Part shown: one piece after another, positions 26,541-36,018 of the stretch
Numbering within the stretch: position 1 is the stretch's first letter
Layout: each line of letters starts with the position of its first letter
Source: Serratia silvae
Lineage (GTDB): Bacteria; Pseudomonadota; Gammaproteobacteria; Enterobacterales; Enterobacteriaceae
Direction: 5' to 3'
Assembly: GCF_023282985.1 (NCBI RefSeq)
Contig: NZ_JAGQDC010000006.1
Coordinates: forward strand, 124,001-188,000
DNA length: 64,000 bases
Made by a program: the position numbers and the translations under genes
The notes under the pieces: generated by a model
What the model was told of the DNA's origin: nothing
The model's input: the letters and a program-made list of their open reading frames with translations, nothing else
The model's database searches: none

Positions 26541-29378
26541 ATGTTGCCACTCTCTGCTGCGTTACAGCTTCAGGCACAGAACATCGTGCAGCGATTTCAG
26601 GAAACTCAGGGCGCGGAGTCGATGCTCAGCACCGTAGAACAAAGCGTTCTGGCGTCGAGTGATTTTGTCAGCGACATGTTGCTCGGCCATCCTGAATGGC
26701 TGGTAACGTTACGCCAGCAACCGCCGCTGGCCGATGAGTGGCAGCACTATGCCGCCTGGTTGCAGGATGAGCTTGAAGAGGTGCAGGACGAAGCGCAGCT
26801 AATGCGCGTATTGCGTCTGTTCCGTCGTGAGAGTCTGGTGCGTATTGCCTGGGCGCAGGCTCAGCAATTATGTACCACGCAAGAAACGCTACAACAGCTG
26901 AGTGTCCTGGCAGAAACGCTGATCGTCAGCGCCCGTGACTGGCTCTATCAAACCTGTTGCCGCGAGTGGGGTACGCCTTGCAATACCGATGGCGTGCCGC
27001 AGCCATTGCTGATCCTGGGGATGGGCAAACTCGGCGGCGGTGAACTGAATTTCTCCTCTGATATCGATCTGATCTTTGCCTATCCGGAAAACGGTCATAC
27101 TCAGGGCGGGCGGCGTGAGTTGGATAACGCCCAATTCTTTACCCGTCTGGGGCAACGGCTGATCAAAGCGTTGGATCAGCAAACCATTGACGGCTTTGTC
27201 TACCGTGTCGATATGCGTCTGCGGCCATTTGGTGATAGCGGCCCGCTGGTGATGAGCTTTGCTGCGCTGGAGGATTATTACCAGGAGCAGGGGCGCGATT
27301 GGGAACGCTACGCGATGGTCAAGGCGCGCCTGATGGGGGGGCATGAAGATGCCTACAGCCAAGAGCTGCGCAAGACGCTGCGGCCATTCGTGTTCCGTCG
27401 CTATATCGATTTCAGCGTGATCCAGTCGCTGCGTAATATGAAAGGCATGATTGCCCGCGAGGTGCGGCGGCGGGGGCTGAAGGACAACATCAAGCTGGGT
27501 GCCGGTGGTATCCGCGAAATCGAATTTATCACTCAGGTCTTCCAACTGATCCGTGGCGGGCGTGAGCCTAGCTTGCAGGGGCGCTCATTGCTGCCGACGT
27601 TGCAGGCGGTTGGCGAACTGGGGTTGCTGACCGCGCAGCAGGTCGCTGAGCTGAGTAATGGCTATCTGTTCCTGCGGCGGCTGGAGAATCTGTTGCAGGC
27701 GATTGCCGACCAGCAGACGCAAACCTTGCCGCAGGACGAGTTGGATCAGGCGCGTCTGGCCTGGGGAATGGATCAGCCAGACTGGCCGTCGTTGATGACG
27801 GTGCTGGAAGAGCATATGCGCCAGGTCCGTGCGGTATTTGATGACCTGATCGGCGACGATAGCCCTGACGTAGGTGAAGATCCCAACTACCAGCATTATC
27901 ACAGCCTGTGGCAGGATGCGCTGGACGAGAACGAGTTAGCGCCACTGACGCCCCATCTGGGCGAAGAGGCGCGGCGGCAAATGTTGCGTTCTATCGCCGA
28001 CTTCCGCCACGACGTGGACAAACGCACCATTGGCCCGCGTGGCCGTGACGTGCTGGATCAACTGATGCCACGCTTGCTGGCAGAAGTGTGTTCGCGCGCT
28101 GATGCGGCCACGGCTCTGGCGCGTCTGACCCAGCTGTTGCTGAGCATCGTGACCCGAACTACCTACCTTGAGCTGCTGGTGGAATACCATGCCGCTCTCA
28201 GCCACCTGATCCGCCTTTGTGCCGCATCACCGATGGTGGCCAGCCAACTGGCGCGTTATCCGCTGTTGCTCGATGAGCTGTTGGATCCGGCCACGCTGTA
28301 CCAACCGGTGGCCCCGGATGCCTATCGTAGCGAACTGCGCCAATACCGCCTGCGGGTGCCGGAAGACGATGAAGAGCAGCAGTTGGAAGCGTTGCGGCAG
28401 TTCAAACAGGCACAACACTTGCGCATTGCCGCTGCGGATATCGCCGAGGCGCTGCCGGTGATGAAAGTGAGCGATCACTTAACCTATCTGGCCGAGGCGA
28501 TCATTGATGCGGTGGTGCAGCAGGCGTGGAAAGACATGGTCGCGCGCTACGGCCAGCCGACCCATCTGCATGAACGGGAGGGGTTAGGGTTCGCGGTGAT
28601 CGGTTACGGTAAGCTGGGGGGCTGGGAGCTGGGCTACAGCTCGGATCTCGACCTGGTGTTCCTGCTGGATTGCCCACCAGATGTCATGACGGATGGCGAT
28701 CGCTGCATCGATGGCCGCCAGTTCTATCTGCGCCTGGCACAGAGGGTGATGCATCTGTTCAGCACCCGCACCTCTTCCGGCATTCTCTATGAGGTGGATG
28801 CCCGTCTGCGTCCTTCTGGTGCTGCCGGGATGTTGGTCAGCACCGTCGAAGCCTTTGCCGATTATCAGCGTAACGAAGCCTGGACCTGGGAGCATCAGGC
28901 TCTGGTGCGTGCGCGCATTGTGTATGGCGATCCGGCGCTGCATCAGCAGTTCGATGCGATCCGCCGCGAAATTTTGTGCAAACCGCGTGAAGTGAACAAG
29001 CTGCAGCAGGAGGTGCGTGAAATGCGTGAGAAAATGCGCAACCATCTGGGCAGCAAACAGCGCGATCTGTTTGATATCAAAGCGGACGAAGGTGGGATCA
29101 CCGATATCGAATTTATCGCCCAATATCTGGTCTTAGGTTATGCCGGAGGCGAACCGCGCTTGACGCGTTGGTCGGATAACGTGCGTATCTTTGAGCTGAT
29201 GGCCAATTACGACATCATGCCGGAAGACGAAGCCAGGGCATTAACTCAGGCCTATGTCACCATGCGTGATGAGATCCACCACCTGGCGTTGCAGGAACAC
29301 TCCAGCAAGGTTAGCAGCGAGCTGTTTGCTGCCGAGCGTGAGCAGGTGCGTATCAGCTGGAGCAAATGGCTGGGCTGA
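26541..29378 (+). CDS. glnE: Bifunctional glutamine synthetase adenylyltransferase/deadenylase
   Basis: A 945-residue GlnE that adenylylates (C-terminal half) and deadenylylates (N-terminal half) glutamine synthetase under PII control. The two nucleotidyltransferase domains each show G-K-L-G-G followed by D-x-[12 protein letters not shown] near residue 175 and [12 protein letters not shown] near residue 705. The length matches E. coli (946). It is between ygiF and hldE and likely co-transcribed with ygiF. Confidence 0.98.
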   Translation: MLPLSAALQLQAQNIVQRFQETQGAESMLSTVEQSVLASSDFVSDMLLGHPEWLVTLRQQPPLADEWQHYAAWLQDELEEVQDEAQLMRVLRLFRRESLVRIAWAQAQQLCTTQETLQQLSVLAETLIVSARDWLYQTCCREWGTPCNTDGVPQPLLILGMGKLGGGELNFSSDIDLIFAYPENGHTQGGRRELDNAQFFTRLGQRLIKALDQQTIDGFVYRVDMRLRPFGDSGPLVMSFAALEDYYQEQGRDWERYAMVKARLMGGHEDAYSQELRKTLRPFVFRRYIDFSVIQSLRNMKGMIAREVRRRGLKDNIKLGAGGIREIEFITQVFQLIRGGREPSLQGRSLLPTLQAVGELGLLTAQQVAELSNGYLFLRRLENLLQAIADQQTQTLPQDELDQARLAWGMDQPDWPSLMTVLEEHMRQVRAVFDDLIGDDSPDVGEDPNYQHYHSLWQDALDENELAPLTPHLGEEARRQMLRSIADFRHDVDKRTIGPRGRDVLDQLMPRLLAEVCSRADAATALARLTQLLLSIVTRTTYLELLVEYHAALSHLIRLCAASPMVASQLARYPLLLDELLDPATLYQPVAPDAYRSELRQYRLRVPEDDEEQQLEALRQFKQAQHLRIAAADIAEALPVMKVSDHLTYLAEAIIDAVVQQAWKDMVARYGQPTHLHEREGLGFAVIGYGKLGGWELGYSSDLDLVFLLDCPPDVMTDGDRCIDGRQFYLRLAQRVMHLFSTRTSSGILYEVDARLRPSGAAGMLVSTVEAFADYQRNEAWTWEHQALVRARIVYGDPALHQQFDAIRREILCKPREVNKLQQEVREMREKMRNHLGSKQRDLFDIKADEGGITDIEFIAQYLVLGYAGGEPRLTRWSDNVRIFELMANYDIMPEDEARALTQAYVTMRDEIHHLALQEHSSKVSSELFAAEREQVRISWSKWLG

Positions 29379-29492
29379 GGGAGACGTATCGTTTGCCGAA
29401 GCATTGCGCTGGTAGGCAGTTTTTACGGGTATTGCAGGCTATTATGCTAATATCTGCCGAATTTATTTTTATGACTTGTTTGGAGTTATCGG

Positions 29493-30923
29493 ATGAAAGT
29501 GACACTACCTGATTTTCGCCGCGCCGGTGTGTTGGTGGTTGGTGACGTCATGTTGGATCGTTATTGGTATGGGCCGACCAGCCGTATTTCACCGGAAGCG
29601 CCGGTGCCGGTAGTCAAGGTTGAGACCATCGAAGAGCGTCCCGGTGGTGCGGCTAACGTCGCGATGAACATCGCCTCGCTGGGTGCCAATTCGCGCCTGG
29701 TGGGCCTGACGGGGATCGACGACGCGGCGCGTGCGCTGAGTGCCAAGCTCAATGAAGTCAATGTGCGCTGCGACTTTGTCTCGGTGCCTACACACCCGAC
29801 CATCACCAAGCTACGCGTACTTTCCCGTAACCAACAGCTGATCCGCCTGGACTTCGAGGAAGGTTTCTCCAACGTCGATCCGCAGCCGATCATGGAGCGT
29901 ATCCAGCAGGCATTACCGCAGATTGGCGCACTGGTGCTGTCGGATTACGCCAAGGGCGCGTTGAGCAAGGTGCAGGGCATGATCGCACTGGCGCGTGCTG
30001 CGAAGGTTCCGGTACTGATCGACCCGAAAGGCACCGATTTTGAACGTTACCGTGGTGCCACGCTGCTGACCCCAAACCTGTCCGAATTTGAGGCCGTGGT
30101 CGGTCACTGTGAAAGTGAAGAGGAACTGGTTAAGCGTGGGATGAAGCTGGTGGTGGACTTTGAACTGTCTGCACTGCTGATTACTCGTTCCGAGCAGGGG
30201 ATGACGCTGCTGCAGCCGGGCCGTGAGCCGCTGCATCTGCCAACTCAGGCGCAGGAAGTGTTCGACGTGACCGGGGCCGGTGATACGGTGATCGGTGTAC
30301 TGGCTGCCGCCTTGGCTGCGGGTAATACGCTGGAAGAGTCCTGCTTCCTGGCCAACGCCGCCGCCGGTGTGGTGGTAGGTAAGTTGGGCACCTCGACCGT
30401 CTCGCCAGTTGAACTGGAAAACGCCATTCGTGGCCGCGCCGAAACCGGCTTTGGTGTAATGACAGAAGCCGAGCTGAAAAAAGCGGTAGCGCAGGCGCGC
30501 CAACGCGGTGAGAAAGTGGTGATGACCAACGGCATCTTCGACATTCTGCACGCAGGCCATGTCTCGTACCTGGCGAATGCGCGCAAATTGGGCGACCGTC
30601 TGATCGTTGCAGTGAACAGCGATGCGTCAACCAAACGGCTGAAAGGGGAAACCCGCCCGGTTAACCTGTTGGAAAACCGTATGGTGGTATTGGGCGCGTT
30701 GGGAGCCGTGGATTGGGTAGTGCCGTTTGAAGAAGATACGCCGCAGCGCCTGATCGCCGAAGTTCTGCCGGATCTGCTGGTGAAGGGCGGTGACTACCAA
30801 CCGCATGAGATTGCCGGCAGTGCCGAAGTCTGGGCCAACGGTGGCGATGTGCGGGTACTGAACTTTGAGGATGGGTTATCCACCACCAACATCATCAAGG
30901 CTATCAAGGATGGTCGTGGTTAA
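29493..30923 (+). CDS. hldE: Bifunctional heptose 7-phosphate kinase/1-phosphate adenylyltransferase
   Basis: A 476-residue fusion. The N-terminal PfkB-type kinase ([25 protein letters not shown]) phosphorylates heptose-7-P. The C-terminal nucleotidyltransferase ([16 protein letters not shown] with the HxGH motif) makes ADP-heptose. It serves LPS inner core synthesis. An ERIC repeat begins 16 bp after the stop codon. Confidence 0.98.
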   Translation: MKVTLPDFRRAGVLVVGDVMLDRYWYGPTSRISPEAPVPVVKVETIEERPGGAANVAMNIASLGANSRLVGLTGIDDAARALSAKLNEVNVRCDFVSVPTHPTITKLRVLSRNQQLIRLDFEEGFSNVDPQPIMERIQQALPQIGALVLSDYAKGALSKVQGMIALARAAKVPVLIDPKGTDFERYRGATLLTPNLSEFEAVVGHCESEEELVKRGMKLVVDFELSALLITRSEQGMTLLQPGREPLHLPTQAQEVFDVTGAGDTVIGVLAAALAAGNTLEESCFLANAAAGVVVGKLGTSTVSPVELENAIRGRAETGFGVMTEAELKKAVAQARQRGEKVVMTNGIFDILHAGHVSYLANARKLGDRLIVAVNSDASTKRLKGETRPVNLLENRMVVLGALGAVDWVVPFEEDTPQRLIAEVLPDLLVKGGDYQPHEIAGSAEVWANGGDVRVLNFEDGLSTTNIIKAIKDGRG

Positions 30924-30938
30924 CTTTATCTGTATATC

Positions 30939-31116
30939 TATACCCTATGGATTTCAAGTTGGCCGCTCTTGCGCGTCCATGCGCTCGCGGCATTTGTACA
31001 TCCCTGTACGGCACAGCTAGGCGACAAGCTTACCCATCCTCAGGAGCTTACTTTTGTAAGTGACTGGGGTGGGTAAGCGCAGGTAACAACGCTGCAGCTT
31101 GAAAGACGACGGGTAA
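30939..31116. repeat. ERIC/IRU element, long form, between hldE and yjeH
   Basis: A 178-bp copy in inverse orientation to the one at 24016. It carries the same extra block (about 30959-31013), including GTACATCCCTGTAC and GCGCGTCCATGCGCTCGCGG. The CTTGAAAGACGACGGG end faces yjeH, with only 15 bp to its GTG start. The element therefore forms most of the yjeH leader if transcription comes from hldE. Confidence 0.92.
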
Positions 31117-31131
31117 ACAGGGTGGTTTGCA

Positions 31132-32385
31132 GTGAGTGGACTAAAGCAGGAGCTGAGTTTAGCGCAGGGCGTTGGGTTATTGTCCACTTCACTGCTGGGT
31201 ACCGGGGTCTTTGCCGTTCCGGCATTGGCGGCGCAGGTGGCGGGAGGCGATAGCCTGTGGGCCTGGCCAATACTGATTGTGCTGGTGTTCCCAATCGCCA
31301 TCGCTTTTGCGGCTTTGGGCCGTCATTTCCCCAGTGCCGGTGGTGCCGCGCATTTTGTCGGCCTGGCCTTTGGGCCACGCATGGCAAAGGTAACCGCTTG
31401 GCTGTTCCTCTCTGTGATCCCCGTGGGCTTGCCCGCCGCATTACAAATCGCCGCAGGGTTCTGGCAGGCTACCTTTGGTTGGGATGCCAACGGCCTGTTG
31501 CTGGTGCAAATTGTCACGCTGGTGGTGATTTGGCTGCTTGGCACACGCAGCGCTGGTTCCAGTGCCAATATTCAGACCTTGATTGCCATTCTGGTGATAG
31601 CTCTGGTTGGAGCGATCTGGTGGCAAGGCGGCATTACTCCTTCCCATATCCCATGGCCAGCGGTCAGCGATATTTCTCCTCCTAATATGTTCCACGCGTT
31701 GGCGGTGATGTTCTGGTGCTTTGTCGGGCTGGAGGCATTTGCTCATCTGGCGACCGAGTTTCGCCATCCAGAGCGGGACTTTCCACGTGCGTTAATGCTT
31801 GGGCTGTTGGTGGCGGGGGCGGTCTATTGGGGCTGTACCGTAGCGGTGCTGCACTTCCATGCTTACGGCGAAAATCAGGCGGCGGCCGCTTCGCTACCGG
31901 GGATCGTGGTGCAACTGTTTGGCGAACATGCGCTGTGGATTGCCTGCATCATCGGCTATCTGGCCTGTTTTGCCAGCGTGAATATCTACACCCAGAGCTT
32001 TGCCCGCCTGGTCTGGTCTCAGGCCCAGGAAAAGCCCGCGAGCGGGCTGGCTAAACTCTCTGCGGGTCAGGTGCCGGTCAATGCATTGAGCGCGGTGGTA
32101 GGTTGCTGTCTGCTGTTCACTTTGCTGATCTATACCCTGAAGCTGCCGCTAGATACGCTGCTGGTGTATGCCAATGGCATTTTCGTGCTGGTTTATCTGC
32201 TGTGTATGTTGGCGGGCTGGCGGATCTTACAGGGGCGCTCGCGGTTGATGGCGATCGTTGGCTCCGCGTTGTGTTTGTTATTGTTGGTGATTATCGGCTG
32301 GAAAAGCCTATATGCGCTGGCGATGTTGGTACTGATCTGGCTGGTGTTGCCGCGTAAAGCGCAGACGGTGGTCTCTAAGCACTAA
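31132..32385 (+). CDS. yjeH: L-methionine/branched-chain amino acid exporter YjeH
   Basis: A 417-residue APC-superfamily transporter with about 12 helices. Residues 1-40 (SGLKQELSLAQGVGLLSTS, GTGVFAVPALAA) and VMFWCFVGLEAFAHLATEF match E. coli YjeH, which exports methionine and branched-chain amino acids. It begins with GTG at 31132 after CAGGGTGG. In E. coli yjeH sits near groEL, so its place between hldE and ubiK is lineage-specific. The ERIC element immediately upstream may influence its expression. Confidence 0.9.
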   Translation: MSGLKQELSLAQGVGLLSTSLLGTGVFAVPALAAQVAGGDSLWAWPILIVLVFPIAIAFAALGRHFPSAGGAAHFVGLAFGPRMAKVTAWLFLSVIPVGLPAALQIAAGFWQATFGWDANGLLLVQIVTLVVIWLLGTRSAGSSANIQTLIAILVIALVGAIWWQGGITPSHIPWPAVSDISPPNMFHALAVMFWCFVGLEAFAHLATEFRHPERDFPRALMLGLLVAGAVYWGCTVAVLHFHAYGENQAAAASLPGIVVQLFGEHALWIACIIGYLACFASVNIYTQSFARLVWSQAQEKPASGLAKLSAGQVPVNALSAVVGCCLLFTLLIYTLKLPLDTLLVYANGIFVLVYLLCMLAGWRILQGRSRLMAIVGSALCLLLLVIIGWKSLYALAMLVLIWLVLPRKAQTVVSKH

Positions 32386-32414
32386 GGGCGCACTGGTGCG
32401 CCCCTTACAACAAC

Positions 32415-32690
32415 TTATTCGTCTGCTGGCTTGGTTGCTGGCGCGGTGTTCAGCTTGCCTTCCAGTTCGGTCAGACGTTGTTCCAGCAATGCCAGCTTCT
32501 CACGGGTGCGCAGCAGGACCTGAGTCTGCACGTCAAATTCTTCGCGGTTAACCAGATCCAGGCGGGTCAACTGCGCTTGCAGCACCTGACGGATTTTTTT
32601 CTCAACGTCTTCCCCGAATTCACGTACGCCTTTAGGCATCGACTCTTGGACCTGGCGTGCGATCTGTTCAATTTTTTTCGGGTCAATCAT
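32415..32690 (-). CDS. ubiK: Ubiquinone biosynthesis accessory factor UbiK
   Basis: A 91-residue protein (YqiC). It has an N-terminal amphipathic helix ([20 protein letters not shown]) and a C-terminal coiled coil ([20 protein letters not shown]), the layout of UbiK/BMFP proteins. It binds UbiJ and membranes to aid aerobic ubiquinone synthesis. A MITE-like element ends only 33 bp upstream of the start codon, so its promoter must lie in or beyond that insertion. Confidence 0.95.
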   Translation of the reverse strand: MIDPKKIEQIARQVQESMPKGVREFGEDVEKKIRQVLQAQLTRLDLVNREEFDVQTQVLLRTREKLALLEQRLTELEGKLNTAPATKPADE

Positions 32691-32726
32691 GGCGTTTCCC
32701 TTTCTGATATTTGGTGGCTGGATTTA

Positions 32727-32992
32727 GGCTGTGTCCCTCAATTGCACGTGAGCGCCGCTGGAGGTCATTTGGACGCGTGGCAAGGCACGAGCCGTGCAGT
32801 TTGGTGGTCCCAAATAAGCGGGGAGAAACGCAGATACGCGTTCAAATGACCCCAGCCCGAAGGGGCGCGCCCCAAAAGCCTGTACTCTGCGTTGTCGGGT
32901 TTGAGCTTAGACCCACTAGGCCCTGCACCCTTCGCCTTGATTACGGGCTTTTGTGTCTGCGACGGCGCCACGGTCAATTGAGGGACACAGCC
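32727..32992. mobile_element. 266-bp MITE-like element with 18-bp terminal inverted repeats
   Basis: The ends GGCTGTGTCCCTCAATTG (32727-32744) and CAATTGAGGGACACAGCC (32975-32992) are perfect inverted repeats, flanked on both sides by TTA (a probable 3-bp target duplication of TNA type). There is no transposase frame inside. An inner inverted repeat, GGTCATTTGGACGCG with CGCGTTCAAATGACC, lies in the left half. The features fit a non-autonomous element moved by an IS5-like transposase; the family call is inference. Confidence 0.8.
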
Positions 32993-33070
32993 TTAGTGTA
33001 ATGCGAGTTGCTCGCCGGATAAACCATTACCGTGTTTGCTGCGCGATCCCTTATTACCTGACCGGATGGC

Positions 33071-33099
33071 TTGAAACACTAAAGCGATGGGGTTATAGT
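33071..33099 (+). promoter_or_regulatory. Candidate sigma-70 promoter of ribB
   Basis: TTGAAA (33071-33076), 17 bp, TATAGT (33094-33099). Transcription would start near 33106, at the 5' edge of the FMN riboswitch. Confidence 0.7.
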
Positions 33100-33105
33100 C
33101 GATAT

Positions 33106-33267
33106 GCTTATTCTCAGGGCGGGGTGCAAGTCCCCACCGGCGGTAAATCACCATTCACGGTGAAAGCCCGCGAGCGCTCAACCTATCTCTCAGGAGTGGG
33201 TTAGAGGTCAGCAGATCCGGTGTAATTCCGGGGCCGACGGTTATAGTCCGGATGGGAGAGAGTAACG
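33106..33267 (+). ncRNA. FMN riboswitch (RFN element)
   Basis: The RFN consensus is visible in order: TTCTCAGGGCGGGGTGCAAG, CCCCACCGGCGGTAAAT, a variable stem, GAAAGCCCGCGAGCG, CTCAGGAGTGGGT, AGGTCAGCAGATCCGGTGTA, ATTCCGGGGCCGACGG, then TATAGTCCGGATGGGAGAGAG closing the stem. FMN binding represses ribB. Downstream, GGGC-GTAT-GCCC (33277-33288) plus a T-run near 33299-33306 may act as a terminator. A second hairpin, GGCTAT-TGGC-ATAGCC, follows before the ribosome-binding site. Confidence 0.97.
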
Positions 33268-33378
33268 ACACCTGTCGGGCGTATGCCCTGCTTGCGTTAT
33301 TTTTTTGGCTATTGGCATAGCCACTCCTCAAGATCGCCCTGGTTCTGGTAATCCATAATTTTAATGAGGTTTTTTACC

Positions 33379-34032
33379 ATGAATCAGACTCTACTTTCAG
33401 ATTTCGGCACGCCGGTAGAACGCGTTGAACGCGCTCTTGATGCACTGCGCAACGGGCGCGGTGTGATGGTGCTTGATGATGAAAACCGTGAAAACGAAGG
33501 TGACATGATCTTCGCCGCAGAAACTATGACCGTTGAGCAGATGGCGCTGACCATTCGCCACGGCAGCGGCATTGTTTGCCTGTGTATCACCGAAGATCGT
33601 CGCCAGCAGCTTGAGCTGCCGATGATGGTCGCCAACAACTCCAGCCAGTTCCAGACCGCCTTTACCGTGACGATTGAAGCGGCGCAGGGCGTGACTACCG
33701 GCGTATCGGCAGGCGATCGCCTGACGACCATCCGTGCGGCCATTGCAGACGGTGCCAAGCCGAGCGATTTGAACCGCCCTGGCCACGTGTTCCCGCTGCG
33801 TGCTCAACCTGGTGGCGTATTGAACCGCCGTGGTCACACCGAAGCGACCATCGATCTGGTCTCAATGGCCGGTTTCAAACCCGCTGGCGTACTGTGCGAG
33901 CTGACTAACGATGATGGCAGCATGGCACATGCGCCGGAAGTGATCACCTTTGCCAAGCAGCATGACATGGTGGTGCTGACTATCGAAGATCTGGTGGCCT
34001 ATCGCCAGTCGCACGAAAAGAAAGCCAGCTGA
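33379..34032 (+). CDS. ribB: 3,4-dihydroxy-2-butanone-4-phosphate synthase
   Basis: A 217-residue RibB that converts ribulose-5-phosphate to dihydroxybutanone phosphate plus formate for riboflavin synthesis. The acidic metal-binding loop [10 protein letters not shown] is at residues 33-42. HGSGIVCLC and the [11 protein letters not shown] region are also conserved. ATG 33379 (GAGG 12 nt upstream) matches E. coli length. It is controlled by the FMN riboswitch in its leader. Confidence 0.98.
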   Translation: MNQTLLSDFGTPVERVERALDALRNGRGVMVLDDENRENEGDMIFAAETMTVEQMALTIRHGSGIVCLCITEDRRQQLELPMMVANNSSQFQTAFTVTIEAAQGVTTGVSAGDRLTTIRAAIADGAKPSDLNRPGHVFPLRAQPGGVLNRRGHTEATIDLVSMAGFKPAGVLCELTNDDGSMAHAPEVITFAKQHDMVVLTIEDLVAYRQSHEKKAS

Positions 34033-34048
34033 GTCGCTGACTGAAATG

Positions 34049-34076
34049 AAAAGCCGCTGATGAAGCGGCTTTTTTG
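34049..34076 (+). terminator. Terminator of ribB
   Basis: AAGCCGC / GCGGCTT stem followed by six T's. Confidence 0.9.
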
Positions 34077-34089
34077 TGCTTAAAATTGT

Positions 34090-34857
34090 TTAACCGATGC
34101 CGCCGCTTTGTAGCAACGTCAGGCTAAATCCCATCACCGCCATGCCGCACAGCACGCCGTAGCTTGGATTATTGTGTGGGTCGATCTCTTTGGCCAATGG
34201 CATTAATTCATCTACCGACAGCGCCACCATAATTCCGGCCACCGCAGCCATAATCGATGCCATCACCACCGGTGAAACCATCGGGCCGAGTACCAGGAAG
34301 GCCAGTACGCCACCCAGAATTTCTGCCATTCCGGAAATACCAGACCACAGCAGCGCTTTGGTTTTAGAGCCAGTTGCCGCATACACTGGCCCAGCGACCG
34401 CCAAGCCTTCAGGAATATTGTGGATGGCAACAGCCAGCGCAATGCCCATCCCCAGTTCCAGATCGGCGCTGGCGGTGACAAAGGTGGCAATCCCTTCTGG
34501 GAAGTTGTGCAGGCTGATGCCGAGCGTCAGCAGCATGGCGGTGCGTTTCAGGTTATGGGGCTTGATGGGCTTTTGCACCAGGTCTTGCGGGTGCTGGTGT
34601 GGCAGCATGCGATCCAGCGCAAAGTAACCTAACAGCCCGAACATAAACATGCCGTAGCCAAGCATTGGCGACATGCCGACAGTATGCAGCGCAGCTGGCA
34701 GCATTTCCATCAATGAAATTAACAGCATAATCCCTGCGGCAAAGCCGAGCGCAAACGCCAGCAGGCGGTTGGAGGGCTTCTGGCCAATAATGCCGAGCAG
34801 GGCACCGACAAAGGTAGCGCCTCCGGCTAACAAGGTCAGGATCAGCGGTACAGACAT
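34090..34857 (-). CDS. zupT: Zinc/divalent metal importer ZupT
   Basis: A 255-residue ZIP-family transporter with eight predicted helices. The metal-pathway motifs HNFPEG (117-122) and HNIPEG (146-151) are intact, and a short His-containing loop (PHQHP) is at 86-90. The E. coli protein imports Zn, Fe, Co and Mn. An ERIC repeat starts about 25 bp upstream of its start codon. It is convergent with ribB. Confidence 0.96.
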   Translation of the reverse strand: MSVPLILTLLAGGATFVGALLGIIGQKPSNRLLAFALGFAAGIMLLISLMEMLPAALHTVGMSPMLGYGMFMFGLLGYFALDRMLPHQHPQDLVQKPIKPHNLKRTAMLLTLGISLHNFPEGIATFVTASADLELGMGIALAVAIHNIPEGLAVAGPVYAATGSKTKALLWSGISGMAEILGGVLAFLVLGPMVSPVVMASIMAAVAGIMVALSVDELMPLAKEIDPHNNPSYGVLCGMAVMGFSLTLLQSGGIG

Positions 34858-34882
34858 GCATTCTCCTTGTATGCTAATAAAA

Positions 34883-35006
34883 ATACCCGTCGTCTTTCAA
34901 GCAGCAGCGTTGTTACCTGCGCTTACCCACCCCAGTCACTTACAATAGTAAGCTTCTGGGGATGGGTAAGCTTGTCGCCTAGCTGCAGCTTGAAATCCAT
35001 AGGGTA
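34883..35006. repeat. ERIC/IRU element, standard form, upstream of zupT
   Basis: A 124-bp copy with the same termini and core (CACCCCAGTCACTTAC...GTAAGCTTCTGGGG) as the two long copies but without their extra block. The CGTCGTCTTTCAAG end faces zupT. Confidence 0.92.
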
Positions 35007-35185
35007 TGGCTTTGTGGATACTAACAGAGCCAAGGCATAAATCGAGTGGATTTGGCTGATGGTTTCAATCGTTCCAGCCATTCAAATTTCTTGAAGATCA
35101 CCATCAGGGTTATCCGGCTGCCTTGGTAAGGCAAACAGCGTAATGTAGTCAGCAGAACACTTATCACGCTAACCAAGGATGTTTT

Positions 35186-35968
35186 ATGACCACCTCTCGT
35201 ATGCCTGCACTCTTTCTTGGTCACGGAAGCCCGATGAACGTGCTGGAAGATAACCGCTATACCCAGGTCTGGCGTGCGTTGGGTGAGCAATTGCCACGGC
35301 CAAAGGCGATCGTTGCTGTGTCTGCCCACTGGTACACTCGTGGGACGGCAGTGACGGCGATGGAACATCCAAAAACTATTCACGATTTTGGCGGTTTCCC
35401 GCAGGCGCTGTTTGATACGCAGTATCCGGCACCGGGCTCACCAGAGCTGGCGGCAGAGTTGCAAAGTTTGCTGGCCCCGGTTCAGGTGATTGCCGATACC
35501 AGCGAATGGGGTTTGGATCACGGTAGTTGGGGCGTGTTGATCAAGATGTACCCGCAAGCCGACATTCCGGTGGTGCAACTGAGCATCGATGGGACTCAGC
35601 CAGCGGAATACCATTTTGAGCTGGGTCGTAAACTGGCGGCGCTGCGTGATCGGGGCATTATGATCGTGGCCAGCGGTAACGTGGTGCATAACCTGCGCAT
35701 GGTGAAATGGCTGGGTGACACCAGCCCGTATCCTTGGGCGGAGTCATTCAACCAGTACGTACGTGATCACCTGGATTATCAAGGCGAGCATCACCCGCTG
35801 GTGAATTTTATGCAGCACGAAGGTGCGGCATTGTCGAATCCGACGCCGGAGCATTACCTGCCATTGCTGTATGTCCTGGGTGGCTGGGATGGTAAAGAGC
35901 CAATCTCGGTGCCGATCGATGGGATTGAAATGGCCGCGCTGAGTATGCTTTCGGTGCAGATTGGTTGA
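35186..35968 (+). CDS. ygiD: 4,5-DOPA-extradiol-dioxygenase-like protein
   Basis: A 260-residue LigB-type protein. Conserved His13 (FLGHGSP) and His48 (SAHWY), plus later histidines (ASGNVVHNLR and the EHHPLV region), form the metal site. E. coli YgiD cleaves L-DOPA extradiol in vitro, but its physiological substrate is unclear. ATG 35186 is preceded by AAGGATG. Confidence 0.94.
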   Translation: MTTSRMPALFLGHGSPMNVLEDNRYTQVWRALGEQLPRPKAIVAVSAHWYTRGTAVTAMEHPKTIHDFGGFPQALFDTQYPAPGSPELAAELQSLLAPVQVIADTSEWGLDHGSWGVLIKMYPQADIPVVQLSIDGTQPAEYHFELGRKLAALRDRGIMIVASGNVVHNLRMVKWLGDTSPYPWAESFNQYVRDHLDYQGEHHPLVNFMQHEGAALSNPTPEHYLPLLYVLGGWDGKEPISVPIDGIEMAALSMLSVQIG

Positions 35969-35970
35969 AT

Positions 35971-35998
35971 AAAAAAGGCGCGAAAGTTTCGCGCCTTT
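35971..35998. terminator. Bidirectional terminator between ygiD and ygiC
   Basis: AAAGGCGCGAAA / TTTCGCGCCTTT, a 12-bp stem with a one-base centre, preceded by an A-run. Confidence 0.85.
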
Positions 35999-36018
35999 AG
36001 TGATTTCTGGTTTAACCG

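Noticed and set aside
26889..27545. 218-codon open frame antisense to glnE
   Set aside because: Same cause: a mirror frame of a highly conserved gene, without a ribosome-binding site or recognisable domain.
32711..33001. 96-codon plus-strand ORF across the MITE-like element
   Set aside because: It consists mostly of the element and its terminal repeat, has no ribosome-binding site and resembles no transposase.
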